DNA from: Areca catechu
Taxonomy: Eukaryota; Streptophyta; Magnoliopsida; Arecales; Arecaceae
Assembly: GCA_021397845.1 (NCBI GenBank)
Contig: CM038038.1
Coordinates: 71,098,748 to 71,162,747 of the forward strand
Length of the DNA: 64,000 nucleotides
Reading direction: 5' to 3'
Position 1 is the stretch's first letter, and each line of letters begins with the position of its first letter. Below the pieces are notes generated by a model. The model worked only from the letters and a program-made list of their open reading frames with translations, searched no databases and was not told where the DNA came from. The position numbers and the translations under genes were made by a program. Positions 44,509 to 54,272 of this stretch are shown piece by piece.

Positions 44509-45613
44509 CGAAGTCCCAAGGGCCGCCTCAACCTTTCACCCCGCAAGGCCATGGACTGAAGCAGACCCCACCCCTTGGCTGGGCTCGACACGAGCCCTCT
44601 TTGGTGGAGCCTTACCGGGCCTGGATGGTAGGCCTCTCCTCTAGGTGGACTCCAGAAGCTCCTCCACCGAGAACTCATGCATGCAAGAAGAAGAAGAAAA
44701 AGATCAGTAGTAGACCGAAAAAGACTTATGAAAGAAAAGATATCCCTCCAGACTCACCTAGCCCCCAGATTGGTCTGATCCTGGTATCGAACAGGTTCTG
44801 CTCTGATAGCAAAATCTCGAGGGAGGGGATTTGATCGGAAATGAGCTGGTCGTATATTTTTCGATTAGAGGCCTTGATCTGGGAGTTCTAGTTTAGGGTC
44901 CAGTCCGGATCACTCCAGACCCAGTCCACCCCTTCGATGGAGGTGAAGAAGAATTTACTCTTTCATCCCTTGATGAAAGAGGGGTGCTCAAACTTTTTGC
45001 CCTTCAGACGAAGAGAAACAAACCACCACCCATCCTTAGTCAGGTGGAGCTTCAGGGTAAAGAAGACCCTAAACAAATGGAAATGGATGACGATCTCATG
45101 GAAGTGATAGGAAACAATGAAATAATTAATGACCCTAATGGCGTTGGGGGCCAACTGGGCCAGATCAAGATGATAGTTGCTGAGAAAGGAGAGAAAGAAG
45201 GGGTGAAAAGGTAAATGAAGGCCCCCGAGAAAGAACTCTTCGTAGAGGGCTATTCGACCTGGGCCACTAGAGGTGACCCGCTCCCCTGGTCCCAGAACCG
45301 AGAGTCAGATGGAGTCCGGGATCACGTAAGTGGCCCGGATCATAGAGAGATCCTCCTTGGTCATCGTCGAAGCAATGCTAGAAGGCTCGGTCGGATGGGA
45401 AGACCGGGAATAAGCAATAGGAGCGGAAGAAATAGAAGAAACGGGAGGAGCCTTGGGCCCACCTATGACCACTCCGGTCGGGTGAAGGTTCCTACGAATG
45501 ATGAGAGGAACCTCCTCCTCCTCCTCCTCGTTAGAGGATAGAGTCCTTGGTCGAAAGGGCCCTACCTTATCGGGTTTCTAAGAAGAGCGATGGTTTCAAC
45601 CGGACGGAGCCAT
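44509..45613 (-). pseudogene. TatY antisense gene, N-terminal piece (Transposase_28-like)
   Basis: The start is ATG 45613-45611. The domain reads GPGERVTSSGPGRIAL, LAPNAIRVINYFIV and KDGWWFVSLR, close to the TatX antisense protein. Stops occur at about 45598, near 45310, near 44961 and after DWTLN (near 44890), so the frame is decayed. The GTGAGTC donor of intron 1 is kept at 44757-44751. D interrupts the gene downstream. Confidence 0.72.
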
Positions 45614-46106
45614 CCAAGATCAAAGAAAGAAGGAAGTGTAAAGAGAAAGAAGGCCTGCGAACTCTACAGGAAAACTCGACCTAACCAGAGAAAAAGGAGA
45701 AGACCAAAGAAAACTAACCTAGTTGTTGGAGGAAAAGATAGCTGGGAGAAGGAAGAAGCTCTGGTCCGAAGGTGAGCAGGAAAGTTTTGAAAGGGGTGAT
45801 TATGGAAAAGCTTACCCTTTTTTCAAAGAGGTCAGACTACAGTCATACATCCTTTCAGCATTCCCGCCACTGGATGGCCACCACGTGGTAGCATCGGCCA
45901 ATGGCGATGCCTTGGTGTAATGAAAATAGCCTCAGGTCGTACATCCACCATTATGCTTCCTCGAACCTGCTGATGTGGCGCCCCCATACTGGCTTCAAGG
46001 CACGGTGCGTGAAGTGGTGGCAATCGTGGCATTCAATGACACCAAATCTCAGCCTTTCTATGTCACCTTTGTAATTACCTCCTTAGACCTGGGAGCAGGA
46101 AGCAAA
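45614..46106. other. TatY non-coding 3' region
   Basis: It lies upstream of the antisense gene and before a possible polypurine tract GGGAGCAGGAAGCAAA (46091-46106). Its length matches the same part of TatX (about 480 bp). No coding sequence is seen. Confidence 0.5.
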
Positions 46107-46257
46107 TGAAGAAGTGACATCACTGAGTCTTGCTCGGATCCAATCGATAAAGATTGCAACCATAAGCTCTGTCCCATCAAGTCCTTCCACTAGGTTGGCT
46201 CCCCCAGGTCAAGACTCTAGCCGAAGTCAGACTCCACCTTCTACTGGGATGGCTCCC
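46107..46257 (+). repeat. Possible TatY LTR start joined to a Tat tandem array
   Basis: TGAAGAAGTGACATCACTG follows the possible polypurine tract, as an LTR start would. From about 46180 the sequence becomes the CTCGAGACT-type 55-63 bp repeat that continues after element E (51367-52165). Whether this is one LTR or a junction of two Tat copies is not resolved. It ends at the left target copy of E (CTCCC, 46253-46257). Confidence 0.4.
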
Positions 46258-47572
46258 TGATGCGACACGATGTTGAGAATGCAATCTAAATGATGAATTA
46301 AGAAATGAGAGCAATGAAGCCTATTACCAGGTACTAAATTTCAGGTCAAAAGTATTAAGGTAAAGCTATGGAAGGAGCACGAAAATTTGGAACTTACGCC
46401 GCGATGTAGTTATTTAAATCCTAGAGAAGATTAGGGCTAATGATTATGAAATCTAAACCTAGGAAAACTATCTTCAATAACCCAGACTTAAGAATATTAG
46501 AAGGGAATTGTTACCATGATGAGCACTCCTTGTTGGTGTAGATTCGTTGAAGCAATCAAATAAACAAGCCCTGGATGAAAAGATGACTCTTCCATCGAAA
46601 CAAGTTCTCACCATACTTGATCTGATGGCAATGACCCCCTTCTTGAACTCCGGATCATAGAAGGAACCCTGCGCAATGAAGGAATTAGGACTAAGCTGAT
46701 TTGAAGGAATACCAAATCAAAGTAGGAGGAAGGAATTAAGAAAACAAGTGGTCATTGAGGGAAGATAGGATCCTTGGAGAAGTCGTTGGCTTGGGAGGTA
46801 GAAGATCACACGCCAAGATTGAAACACAACCACACTACAAAACACTTGCTTCATAAAAAAAAAACTACTTCTTGTTTCATCATCCAAAAGCTCCCTTTAC
46901 CATGGACGTACAAGAGGCTTTTATTGGCCTTTCAATCAATTTGAAATTCCCCATATCTTGGAGAAATATTAGGGGGGGTTACATGAAATGTGGAGGATTT
47001 GGTGGAGGGTTAAATGGAATGTGGAGGATTTGGTGGAAGGTTACATGGAATGTGGAGGATTTGAATCCTTGGTCCCCACTTGAAGTTGGCACCTCTTGGT
47101 GATTACTTGGCAAGGTGAGTTGGCATGGTGAGGTCCCCACTTTGAAGTTGTTTTGATGTGGCACCACTTGGTGATGACTTGGCAAAGTGAGTTGGCATGG
47201 CGAGGTGGTTTCCAAATCCAATGATGTGGCAAGGTGAAATGGCATGGTGACATGGCACATCCTTCTCCATGGCACCCCTTGGAGATGACTTGGCAAAAAG
47301 GTGATGTGGCATTCTTTGGTGATTAGTTGGCATAGGTGGTTCATGATGATGTGGCACTCCAAATAAAGCTGGTCTGGCCCAATTTCAAGTAGCTCTTGAA
47401 CTTGACTCAGTATAAAACCTAATTGACTCTAATTGAACTTTAAAATCCCAAAAGAAAATAAAACAGGACTCAATAAACATACAGGACTCATACGAGACTT
47501 GAGTTCCTAGTCTCAATCCATAAAGAACTTGGTATTAGTTGAAGTTTCTTTCTGAACCTGGTGCCCCCACCA
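46258..47572 (-). repeat. E left LTR (3')
   Basis: 1315 bp. Minus-strand start TGGTGGGGGCACCAGG. It contains three copies of a roughly 33-bp unit (GGTTACATGGAATGTGGAGG type, 46976-47060) and GAGTTGGCATGG repeats (47100-47250). ORFs here are artefacts of these repeats. Confidence 0.93.
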
Positions 47573-47599
47573 ATTCTCCCCGGGTGGGAGGAACTCGAC

Positions 47600-48170
47600 C
47601 ATGTCGAGTATGGTCCAGCCTGGCTTTGATATTGTTCAAATAAGTCCGGGTCCAGTCGTTGCAGGTCCTCTCTAGTGATTCAGGAGTCGTCAGATTTTTG
47701 GTCTCCTTTGCCAACGGACCAAATATCGATAGTAATCCTTGTTTCTGGTAGTGACAATCTTATTATCCAGGATTTGTTCAGTTTTCTCTCATTTTTGAGG
47801 AATGGTTGTTTGTGGATACTCGGGTAATGGTTCACTCTCAAAAATATGGTCAGGCCCAAAAGGCTCACTAGGTATCATCATGGGTTCCTTATATTCTATC
47901 AAGTCTGAGGTATTGAAGGTCGGGTTGATACCTAGGTTTGAAGGTAATTCCAATATGTAAACATTAGATCTAATCTTCTTTAAGACTTTAAAGGGGCCTG
48001 CACCATGGGTATGTAGTTTCTTGAAAGTCCCAGATGGGAACATGATCTCTCTCATAGAATTCCTTGACTTTCTTTCTTGAATTAGTCCTATGTTTATAGG
48101 ATTCATTGCTCAAATTTATTTCATGATGCAAATCCTCAACATGCTATGCATAGGACTCAGCAGACTCAGA
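47600..48170 (-). pseudogene. E ORF2: decayed integrase C terminus and chromodomain
   Basis: Recognisable text is GAGPFKVLKKIRSNVYILEL and TFNTSDLIEYKEPMMIPSEP in one open frame (48106-47789). After a stop it continues as the chromodomain-like DYYRYLVRWQRRP with further stops. Homologous to ORF2 of B and C but clearly broken. Confidence 0.7.
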
Positions 48171-48248
48171 AACAAGCACTTACGAAATGCAGACTGAACT
48201 AGGCATCCATATTAAGAGGAATTTTATTGGACTCTCTAGGGCCTAAAC

Positions 48249-49136
48249 CTAATAGATTAATGACTCTCTAGGTTTGACCCTGGTCTGGCATGCACATGAG
48301 AATTTACCATGGGTTCCTAGCAAATGCCATAAGGTTTTCCAAAAGTAGGTAGCAAAAGGAATAGGCCTTAAAAGCTCATGCATCCTAGTAATCTCATCAA
48401 AATGAAACTTAATGGCTCTAAAATTATGATAAGACTCAGGGAAAGGCAGGAAATAGGAATCCGAGACTTGGGGTAATTTAGGAGAATCTTGAAACAGACC
48501 TTGGTTACTCATGATGACCTTAAGATTAGAATTTTGATCTACAGGCAGGATGTTTCTAGGTAGTTGAAGGTCATCAGGAAAGTCTTCTAAAATAATGATT
48601 GGGTTCTTCTCAGGTACCTGAAGGAGTTCTTGTGTCGAAGCTAAAGTATTGGGTTCTTCCTGAGGGCATTGTCTTACGGGAACCAAGTCCTCACTAAATT
48701 TTGGTTGTTCTGATGTTTCAGGACTAGGCTCAATAATCTTTTCTTTACCAAAGGTTTCCTCAGGTAAGGTACTAAAGTTGTTCTCTTCACAGTCTTCCCC
48801 TTCATATTTATCTATTAAACTTATGTTAGTCTCATACACATATTTACTAGGTTCAGATTTGCCTTCTTCCTTCCCTAGCCCTTCAGTTTGAGGATACCCT
48901 AAGTCTTGGGTATTAATGAACTCAACTTGTACTTCAGGGTTCTTACTCCTATCATTCATATGAGCTAATGGGATAGTAGGAGTTGGTTGGTCTAAGGGAA
49001 ATTGTTTAGCTAGAATTTGGTTCAATTGGGCCATTAGATCATTTAGGCCTTTCAGCATGGTTTCCAGATTCGGGTCCATGGCTACACTGGACTGGGTCTG
49101 GACTGGTGAATATGAGGCCCCTGATCTAGTTTTCAT
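48249..49136 (-). CDS. E ORF1: gag-like start, acidic linker, integrase-core remnant
   Basis: An open frame of 295 residues from ATG 49136 (KTRSGASYSPVQTQ, equivalent to the B and D gag starts); an upstream in-frame Met at 49214 is less likely. There is no zinc knuckle. The linker (SLIDKYEGEDCEE, LPEETF, CPQEEPNTLA) aligns with that of B (SLVDEYEGEELEE, LPEETL, YPQEELIVLA). The C terminus (NQGLF, SDSYFLPFPE, EITRMH, YFWKTLWHLLGTHGKFSCA) aligns with C and with the integrase core of D without the SDRD Asp. It is the only unbroken ORF1 in the window. Function unknown; it may act as a Gag-like or integrase-interacting protein. Confidence 0.72.
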   Translation of the reverse strand: MKTRSGASYSPVQTQSSVAMDPNLETMLKGLNDLMAQLNQILAKQFPLDQPTPTIPLAHMNDRSKNPEVQVEFINTQDLGYPQTEGLGKEEGKSEPSKYVYETNISLIDKYEGEDCEENNFSTLPEETFGKEKIIEPSPETSEQPKFSEDLVPVRQCPQEEPNTLASTQELLQVPEKNPIIILEDFPDDLQLPRNILPVDQNSNLKVIMSNQGLFQDSPKLPQVSDSYFLPFPESYHNFRAIKFHFDEITRMHELLRPIPFATYFWKTLWHLLGTHGKFSCACQTRVKPRESLIY

Positions 49137-50037
49137 GCATGCAAGTATACTCAAGCTCGAGCTAAGGTTTCCTAGACCTAGAGCACAAATTAGAGGTCTA
49201 ATTAAGTGAACCAACTAGCTAGTAGTACTTATGGGACTTAGCCAGGTAGGTGGAGGGGTGTGAAGGTCCCTGATTGCCAATCCTTAGACACCAATCTGAG
49301 ATTGGCCAGGTAGGCGGACCAAATCACAAGCCCTGATGCACCAATCCTAGACACCAAGCCAGTAAGCACACACCAATTAGCTGACACGGTTAACTTGACC
49401 CTAACCTGAACCCAACTTGTTGGTGTCCCTAACCCACTAGGGCAATTAAGGTTCTAATCGATTTTAATTAGGGGTTGGATTCGATGCACAATGTGGGTGG
49501 TTGTTCTTGGGCTAAGGACAAGTGATCAATCCTACCCCCATGTCATATTGGTGCCCTTAATTGGATTAAAATGGATGCACACAATCATGCTGAAATTTAT
49601 CCTACTGAAATTTAAAGCAGAACAGTACAAGAATTACAGTCCAAATATTCTATGATTAAATAAAAACTCTGGAAAAATTACAAAAAACTCTATCAGTTAT
49701 AATGGATCTAACAAAATAAGAATCACTAAATTTGGGTTTCTGTGCTGAGAGAAATGAGTTAATGTTTAGACCATATTTGCAGAACTATTTACAATAGAAT
49801 AGGGAAATGATGTGGGAATTTTCATTTTTTTTGTGATTTCTTTCTAATGATGAAATTTAATACAGTGATAAATGACTTAAAATGAGACATGAAAAAAATT
49901 ATTTCAATGCAAAACATGTAACTTGCTTTTGGAGCTGCAGACGGATTACAATCAGCCTACACAGAAAAAAAAAAAAAAAAACAGCAAGCAGACCCTAATA
50001 CAGAAAATAGAAATTAACCCTAACCTAATGCAATCAT
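49137..50037 (-). other. E 5' leader
   Basis: Non-coding; carries the shared leader blocks. The hairpin CCAATC-TGA-GATTGG is at 49291-49305. An A-run lies at about 49965-49981. Confidence 0.6.
49291..49305 (-). other. Leader hairpin, E
   Basis: CCAATC-TGA-GATTGG. The stem is conserved and the loop differs from B, C and D. Confidence 0.6.
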
Positions 50038-50049
50038 GCTCTGATACCA
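50038..50049 (-). promoter_or_regulatory. Primer binding site, E
   Basis: Minus strand TGGTATCAGAGC, complementary to initiator-Met tRNA, next to the right LTR. Confidence 0.9.
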
Positions 50050-50052
50050 ATT

Positions 50053-51366
50053 TGATGTGGCACGATGATGAGAATGCAAACTAAATGATGAATTGAGAAA
50101 TGAGAGCAATGAAGCCTATTAACAGGTACTAAATTTCAGATCAAAAGTATTAAGATAAAGCTATGGAAGGAGCATGGAAATTTGGAACTTATGCCGCGAT
50201 GTAGTTATTTAAATCCTAGAGAAGATTAGGGCTAATGATTATGGAATCTAAACCTAGGAAAACTGTCTTCAATAACCCAGACTTAAGAATATTAGAAGGG
50301 AATTGTTACTAAGATGAGCACTCCTTGTTGGTGTAGATTCGTTGAAGCAATCAAATAAACAAGCCCTAGATGAAAAGATGACTCTTCCATCGAAACAAGT
50401 TCTCACCATACTTGATATGATGGCAATGACCCCCTTCTTGAACTCCGGATCATAGAAGGAACCCTGCGCAATGAAGGAATTAGGACTAAGCTGATTTGAA
50501 GGAATACCAAATCAAAGTAGGAGGAAGGAATTAAGAAAACAAGTGGTCGTTGAGGGAAGATGGGATCCTTGGAGAAGTCGTTGGCTTGGGAGGTAGAAGA
50601 TCACACGCCAAGATTGAAACACAACCACAGTACAAAACACTTGCTTCATAAAAAAAAAACTACTCCTTGTTTCATCATCCAAAAGCTCCCTTTACCATGG
50701 GCGTACAAGAGGCTTTTATTGGCCTTTCAATCAATTTGAAATTCCCCATATCATGGAGAAATATTAGGGGGGGTTACATGAAATGTGGAGGATTTGGTGG
50801 AGGGTTATATGGAATGTGGAGGATTTGGTGGAGGGTTACATGGAATATGGAGGATTTGAATCCTTGGTCCCCACTTGAAGTTGGCACCTCTTGGTGATTA
50901 CTTGGCAAGGTGAGTTGGCATGGTGAGGTCCCCACTTTGAAGTTGTTTTGATGTGGCACCACTTGGTGATGACTTGGCAAAGTGAGTTGGCATGGCGAGG
51001 TGGTTTCCAAATCCAATGATGTGGCAAGGTGAAATGGCATGGTGAAATGGCGCATCCTTCTCCATGGCACCCCTTGGAGATGACTTGGCAAAAAGGTGAT
51101 GTGGCATTCTTTGGTGATGAGTTGGCATAGGTGGTTCATGATGATGTGGCACTCCAAGTAAAGCTGGTCTGGCCCAATTTCAAGTAGCTCTTGAACTTGA
51201 CTCAGTATAAAGCCTAATTGACTTTAATTGAACTTTAAAAGATCAAAAGAAAATAAAACAGGACTCAATAAATATACAGGACTCATACAAGACTTGAGTT
51301 CCTAGTCTCAATCCATAAAGAACTTGGTATTAGTTGAAGCTTTTTCTGAACCTGGTGCCCCCACCA
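50053..51366 (-). repeat. E right LTR (5')
   Basis: 1314 bp. The right flank CTCCC (51367-51371) matches the left flank of E. It shares the 33-bp and GAGTTGGCATGG repeats with the left LTR. Confidence 0.93.
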
Positions 51367-52165
51367 CTCCCCCAAGTTGAGACTCCAATAGAAGCCAAGA
51401 TTCTCGACGAATCCTTCTGCTGGGCTGGCTCCACCCAGGTCGAGACTCCAGCAGAAGCCAAGTTCCTCCTTGAGTACTTCCGCTGGGGTGGTTCTCCCCA
51501 GGTTTAGACTCCAGCTGAAGTCAGACTCCATCTTCTGCCAGGCTGGTTCTCCCCAGGTCGAGACTCTAGCAGAAGCCAAGTTCCTCGACGAATCCTTCTG
51601 CTAGGCTAGCTCCCAGCAGGTCGAGACTCCAGTAGAAGCCAAGTTCCTCGATGAATCCTTCTGCTAGGCTTGCTCCCCCCAGGTTGAGATTCCAGCAGAA
51701 GCCAAGTTCCTCCTCGAGTCCTTCCGCTGGGTTGGCTCCCCCTAGGTCGAGACTCTAGTAGAAGCCAAGTTCCTTGATGAATCCTTTGACTGGGCTGGCT
51801 CCCCTCAGGTCGAGACTCCAGTAAAAGCCAAGTTCCTCCTTAAGTCTTTCCACTGGTTTGGCTTCCCCTAGGTCGAGACTCCAGTCGAAGTCAGACTCCA
51901 CCTTCTACTAGGCTAGCTACCCCCAGGTCGAGACTCCAACAGAAGCTAAGTTCCTCGACGAATCCTTCTGCTGGGCTGGGTCCCCCCAGGTCGAGACTCC
52001 AGCAGAAACTAAATTTCTCTCTAAGTCCTTCTGCTGGGTTGGCTCCTCCCGGGTCGAGACTCCAGTCGAAGCCGGACTCCAATTTCTACTGGGTTGGCTC
52101 CCCCCAGGTCGAGACTCCAGCAGAAGCCTAAACTCCTCTTTGAGTTCTTCCACTGGGCTAGCTCC
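51367..52165 (+). repeat. 55-63 bp tandem array of a Tat element
   Basis: About 13 degenerate copies of a unit with the core GGTCGAGACTCCAGCAGAAG and CTTCTGCTGGGCTGGCTCC; spacing alternates around 63 and 55 bp because some units lack an internal block. The array started before E (46180-46257) and was split by it. It resembles in place and style the 3' arrays of TatX and TatY. Confidence 0.82.
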
Positions 52166-53110
52166 CCTAAAGTACATATCCATGGAAGGCACAGCTGTGG
52201 CCTGACACTTGGTTTCAAACCCTGAAGGCTGCCTCAACTAAGTCATAGGAGTAAGCCCTTCAAGGCCCTTGGCGGGCCTCCACTGGGCAGCTCAAGCGGA
52301 GAAAAGAAGAGAAGGAAGAAGAAAAGGAGACAAGAAGAAGAAGTGCATAATGGACAAAACAAAAGCCTTCATTGATCAAAAGTCTTTTACATCCTATAAA
52401 GGTTCCCGACAGATCCGAAAGCCTCCCAGAGATTTAAATTATAGATAAGAAGGGATCCTCCCTGGTCATGGGTCCTACTTTTGGAAGTAGCTAGAGGAAT
52501 GCCAGTCCCTCCCTTAACCGATCCTGTTGGGAAGGAGAATAATGATGCATCCTCCTCTAGTGCACCATCCTCCCCAGGAGCTCGTCGGGTCCCTAGAGCC
52601 TGGCATCGACTCCAGCACCCCGAGGATGCAGGTGCCCTACCTTAAGTAAACACTTGAGGAAAAAGTATGGCAATGCATCCCCCTCGACCGCACTGTTCTT
52701 CTTGAATTTCATTGATCTGGTGATTCCAAGATTAGCTACGGCCGCTCCTCATTAGGCCACTCTCAGCAGCGCAGCGATAACCATGGCCTTCTCCATGGTG
52801 ACTACAACCATGGCCATCTGCCCATTCAGCTATATGACCAAGCACACCCAGGAGGTTTGCAAGTAGGCTACTCCCATCACATGGGCAACCACCTTCTCTA
52901 CCACCTAGGGCCTCTCCACTTCCTCTTCCTTCGGGGGAATCTCGAGCTCAGCGGACTCCTTCTCTGACTGAAATGCCCCTGCCAAGATGCCGACCAGACA
53001 TTCCCGGAGAAGCATCATGCATCCCCTCGGTCCTTCGTTTAGAGACATGAAGCTCACCAGAAGACCTCCCTTGGCCCAGACCAGGAGAGAAGAGTCAAAG
53101 AGAAAATGGT
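52166..53110. other. Decayed Tat 3' region
   Basis: It starts like the spacer after the TatX array, with purine-rich AGAAGAGAAGGAAGAAG at 52300-52345 and then a CATTGATCAAAAGTC block comparable to 3655-3680. The rest would correspond to the antisense gene but no clear frame remains. I see nothing intact. Confidence 0.45.
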
Positions 53111-53242
53111 GGGGGCATCAGGATCAGACACAGATTACTTGGCCCTATTTGGTTTACTTAGCCATGTATCAAATTTTGTAATCAACTAGAATTGAGTTCT
53201 GTAATAAGTTGAGGCTAGTTGATTTGTCTCAACGCTCAACAT

Positions 53243-53976
53243 AGTCCAGTACATTGGGTCCTGTACATCAGTATATGTTTGGTATGAGTCCACTTCTTGT
53301 ATAAGAGAGGAGGCTATGCTATTTTGGAGTTCCACTAGATCTCATTTTAAAGCTAGAAGTGGTTACACCAGCTTAGGGGAGCTCAATCGACACCTAGGTG
53401 CCCTGATTGTGCCCTGATTTTTCCCGGGTGCTATTGCAGATGCCAAATTCCCTCCAGATGCTTCCAAAATATTTTATATGCCAGGAGCCCATGTTTCCTA
53501 GGTTATTCCAGCACTCCATGCCTTAAAATCAAGCCCAAGCGCCAAGTCCAAGCCCTTCAGAAGCAAGATTCTAGCCAGATTCCTTGGAATATGCCAGCCC
53601 ATGCGCCCTAGTCCAGTACATTGAGTCATGTACATCAGTATATGTCTGGTATGAGTCCACTTATTGTATAAGAGAGAAGGCTATACTATTTTGAAGTTCC
53701 ACTAGACCTCATTCTAAAGCTAGAAGCGGTTACACCAGCTTAGGGGAGCTCAATCGACACCCAGGTGCCCTAATTGTGCCCTGATTTTTCCCGGATGCTA
53801 TTTCAGATGCCAAATTCCCTCCAGATGCTTCCGGAATATTTCATATGCCTAGAGCCCATGTTTCCTAGGTTATTCCAGCACTCCAGGCCTTAAAATCAAG
53901 CCCAGGCGCCAAGCCCAAGCCCTTAAGAAGCAAGATTCTAACCAGATTCCCTGGAATATGCCAGCCCATGCGCCCA
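53243..53976. repeat. 367-bp direct tandem duplication
   Basis: Both copies start AGTCCAGTACATTG. They share the whole unit with scattered substitutions, so the duplication is not very recent. Confidence 0.9.
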
Positions 53977-54262
53977 ACCCCTGGAAGCCCACTTGGACCC
54001 CTCAAATTTTCGTCCAAGCCCATGAAGGAAGCATCCTTGCTTTTACCCCAAGGTCCATAAATGAAATTTAAGAGTTTGACCAAGTCCAAGCCAAGTTGGG
54101 AGAGGAAAGAAGAGAAGACTAGGTCAAAATTCTAACCTAGTTGGGATTTCTAGTCCTATTAAAACTTTGTAATTCTAACCTAGCTAAGAAAGGACTTGTT
54201 TTCCAATTGGGAAGAGGACTTGTAACCCAAGTATAACTATGGTTAGTGAGGGCATGGGAAAT

Positions 54263-54272
54263 CTATAAATAC
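54263..54272 (+). promoter_or_regulatory. TATA box in the LTR-like block
   Basis: CTATAAATAC, followed within 40 bp by a C-rich start-site-like region (CCACCCCTCCCCCTC). Confidence 0.45.

Larger units (their letters stand above)
12230..46257 (+). mobile_element. TatY: internally deleted Tat element, broken by nested insertions
   Basis: TatY parts in order: gag (12230-13415), pol tail (13425-13454 and 25678-25793), tandem arrays (25880-27780), antisense gene pieces (28132-28365, 34708-35652, 44509-45613), 3' untranslated region (45614-46106) and possibly LTR start (from 46107). Protease, RT, RNase H and integrase core are missing: gag runs directly into the last part of pol, so it was already non-autonomous when B inserted. 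Insertions B, C and D each have perfect 5-bp target duplications whose removal rejoins TatY sequence. The right boundary is uncertain. Confidence 0.7.
46258..51366 (-). mobile_element. E: non-autonomous chromovirus
   Basis: LTRs 46258-47572 and 50053-51366, internal region 2480 bp. The target duplication is CTCCC (46253-46257 and 51367-51371). The internal region holds an open ORF1, a decayed ORF2, leader and iMet primer site. No protease, RT or RNase H. The two LTRs differ by scattered substitutions only. Confidence 0.93.

Noticed and set aside
46872..47362. His- and Trp-rich ORFs in the E LTRs (also 50667-51157)
   Set aside because: Repeat translations; present in both LTRs only because LTRs are copies.
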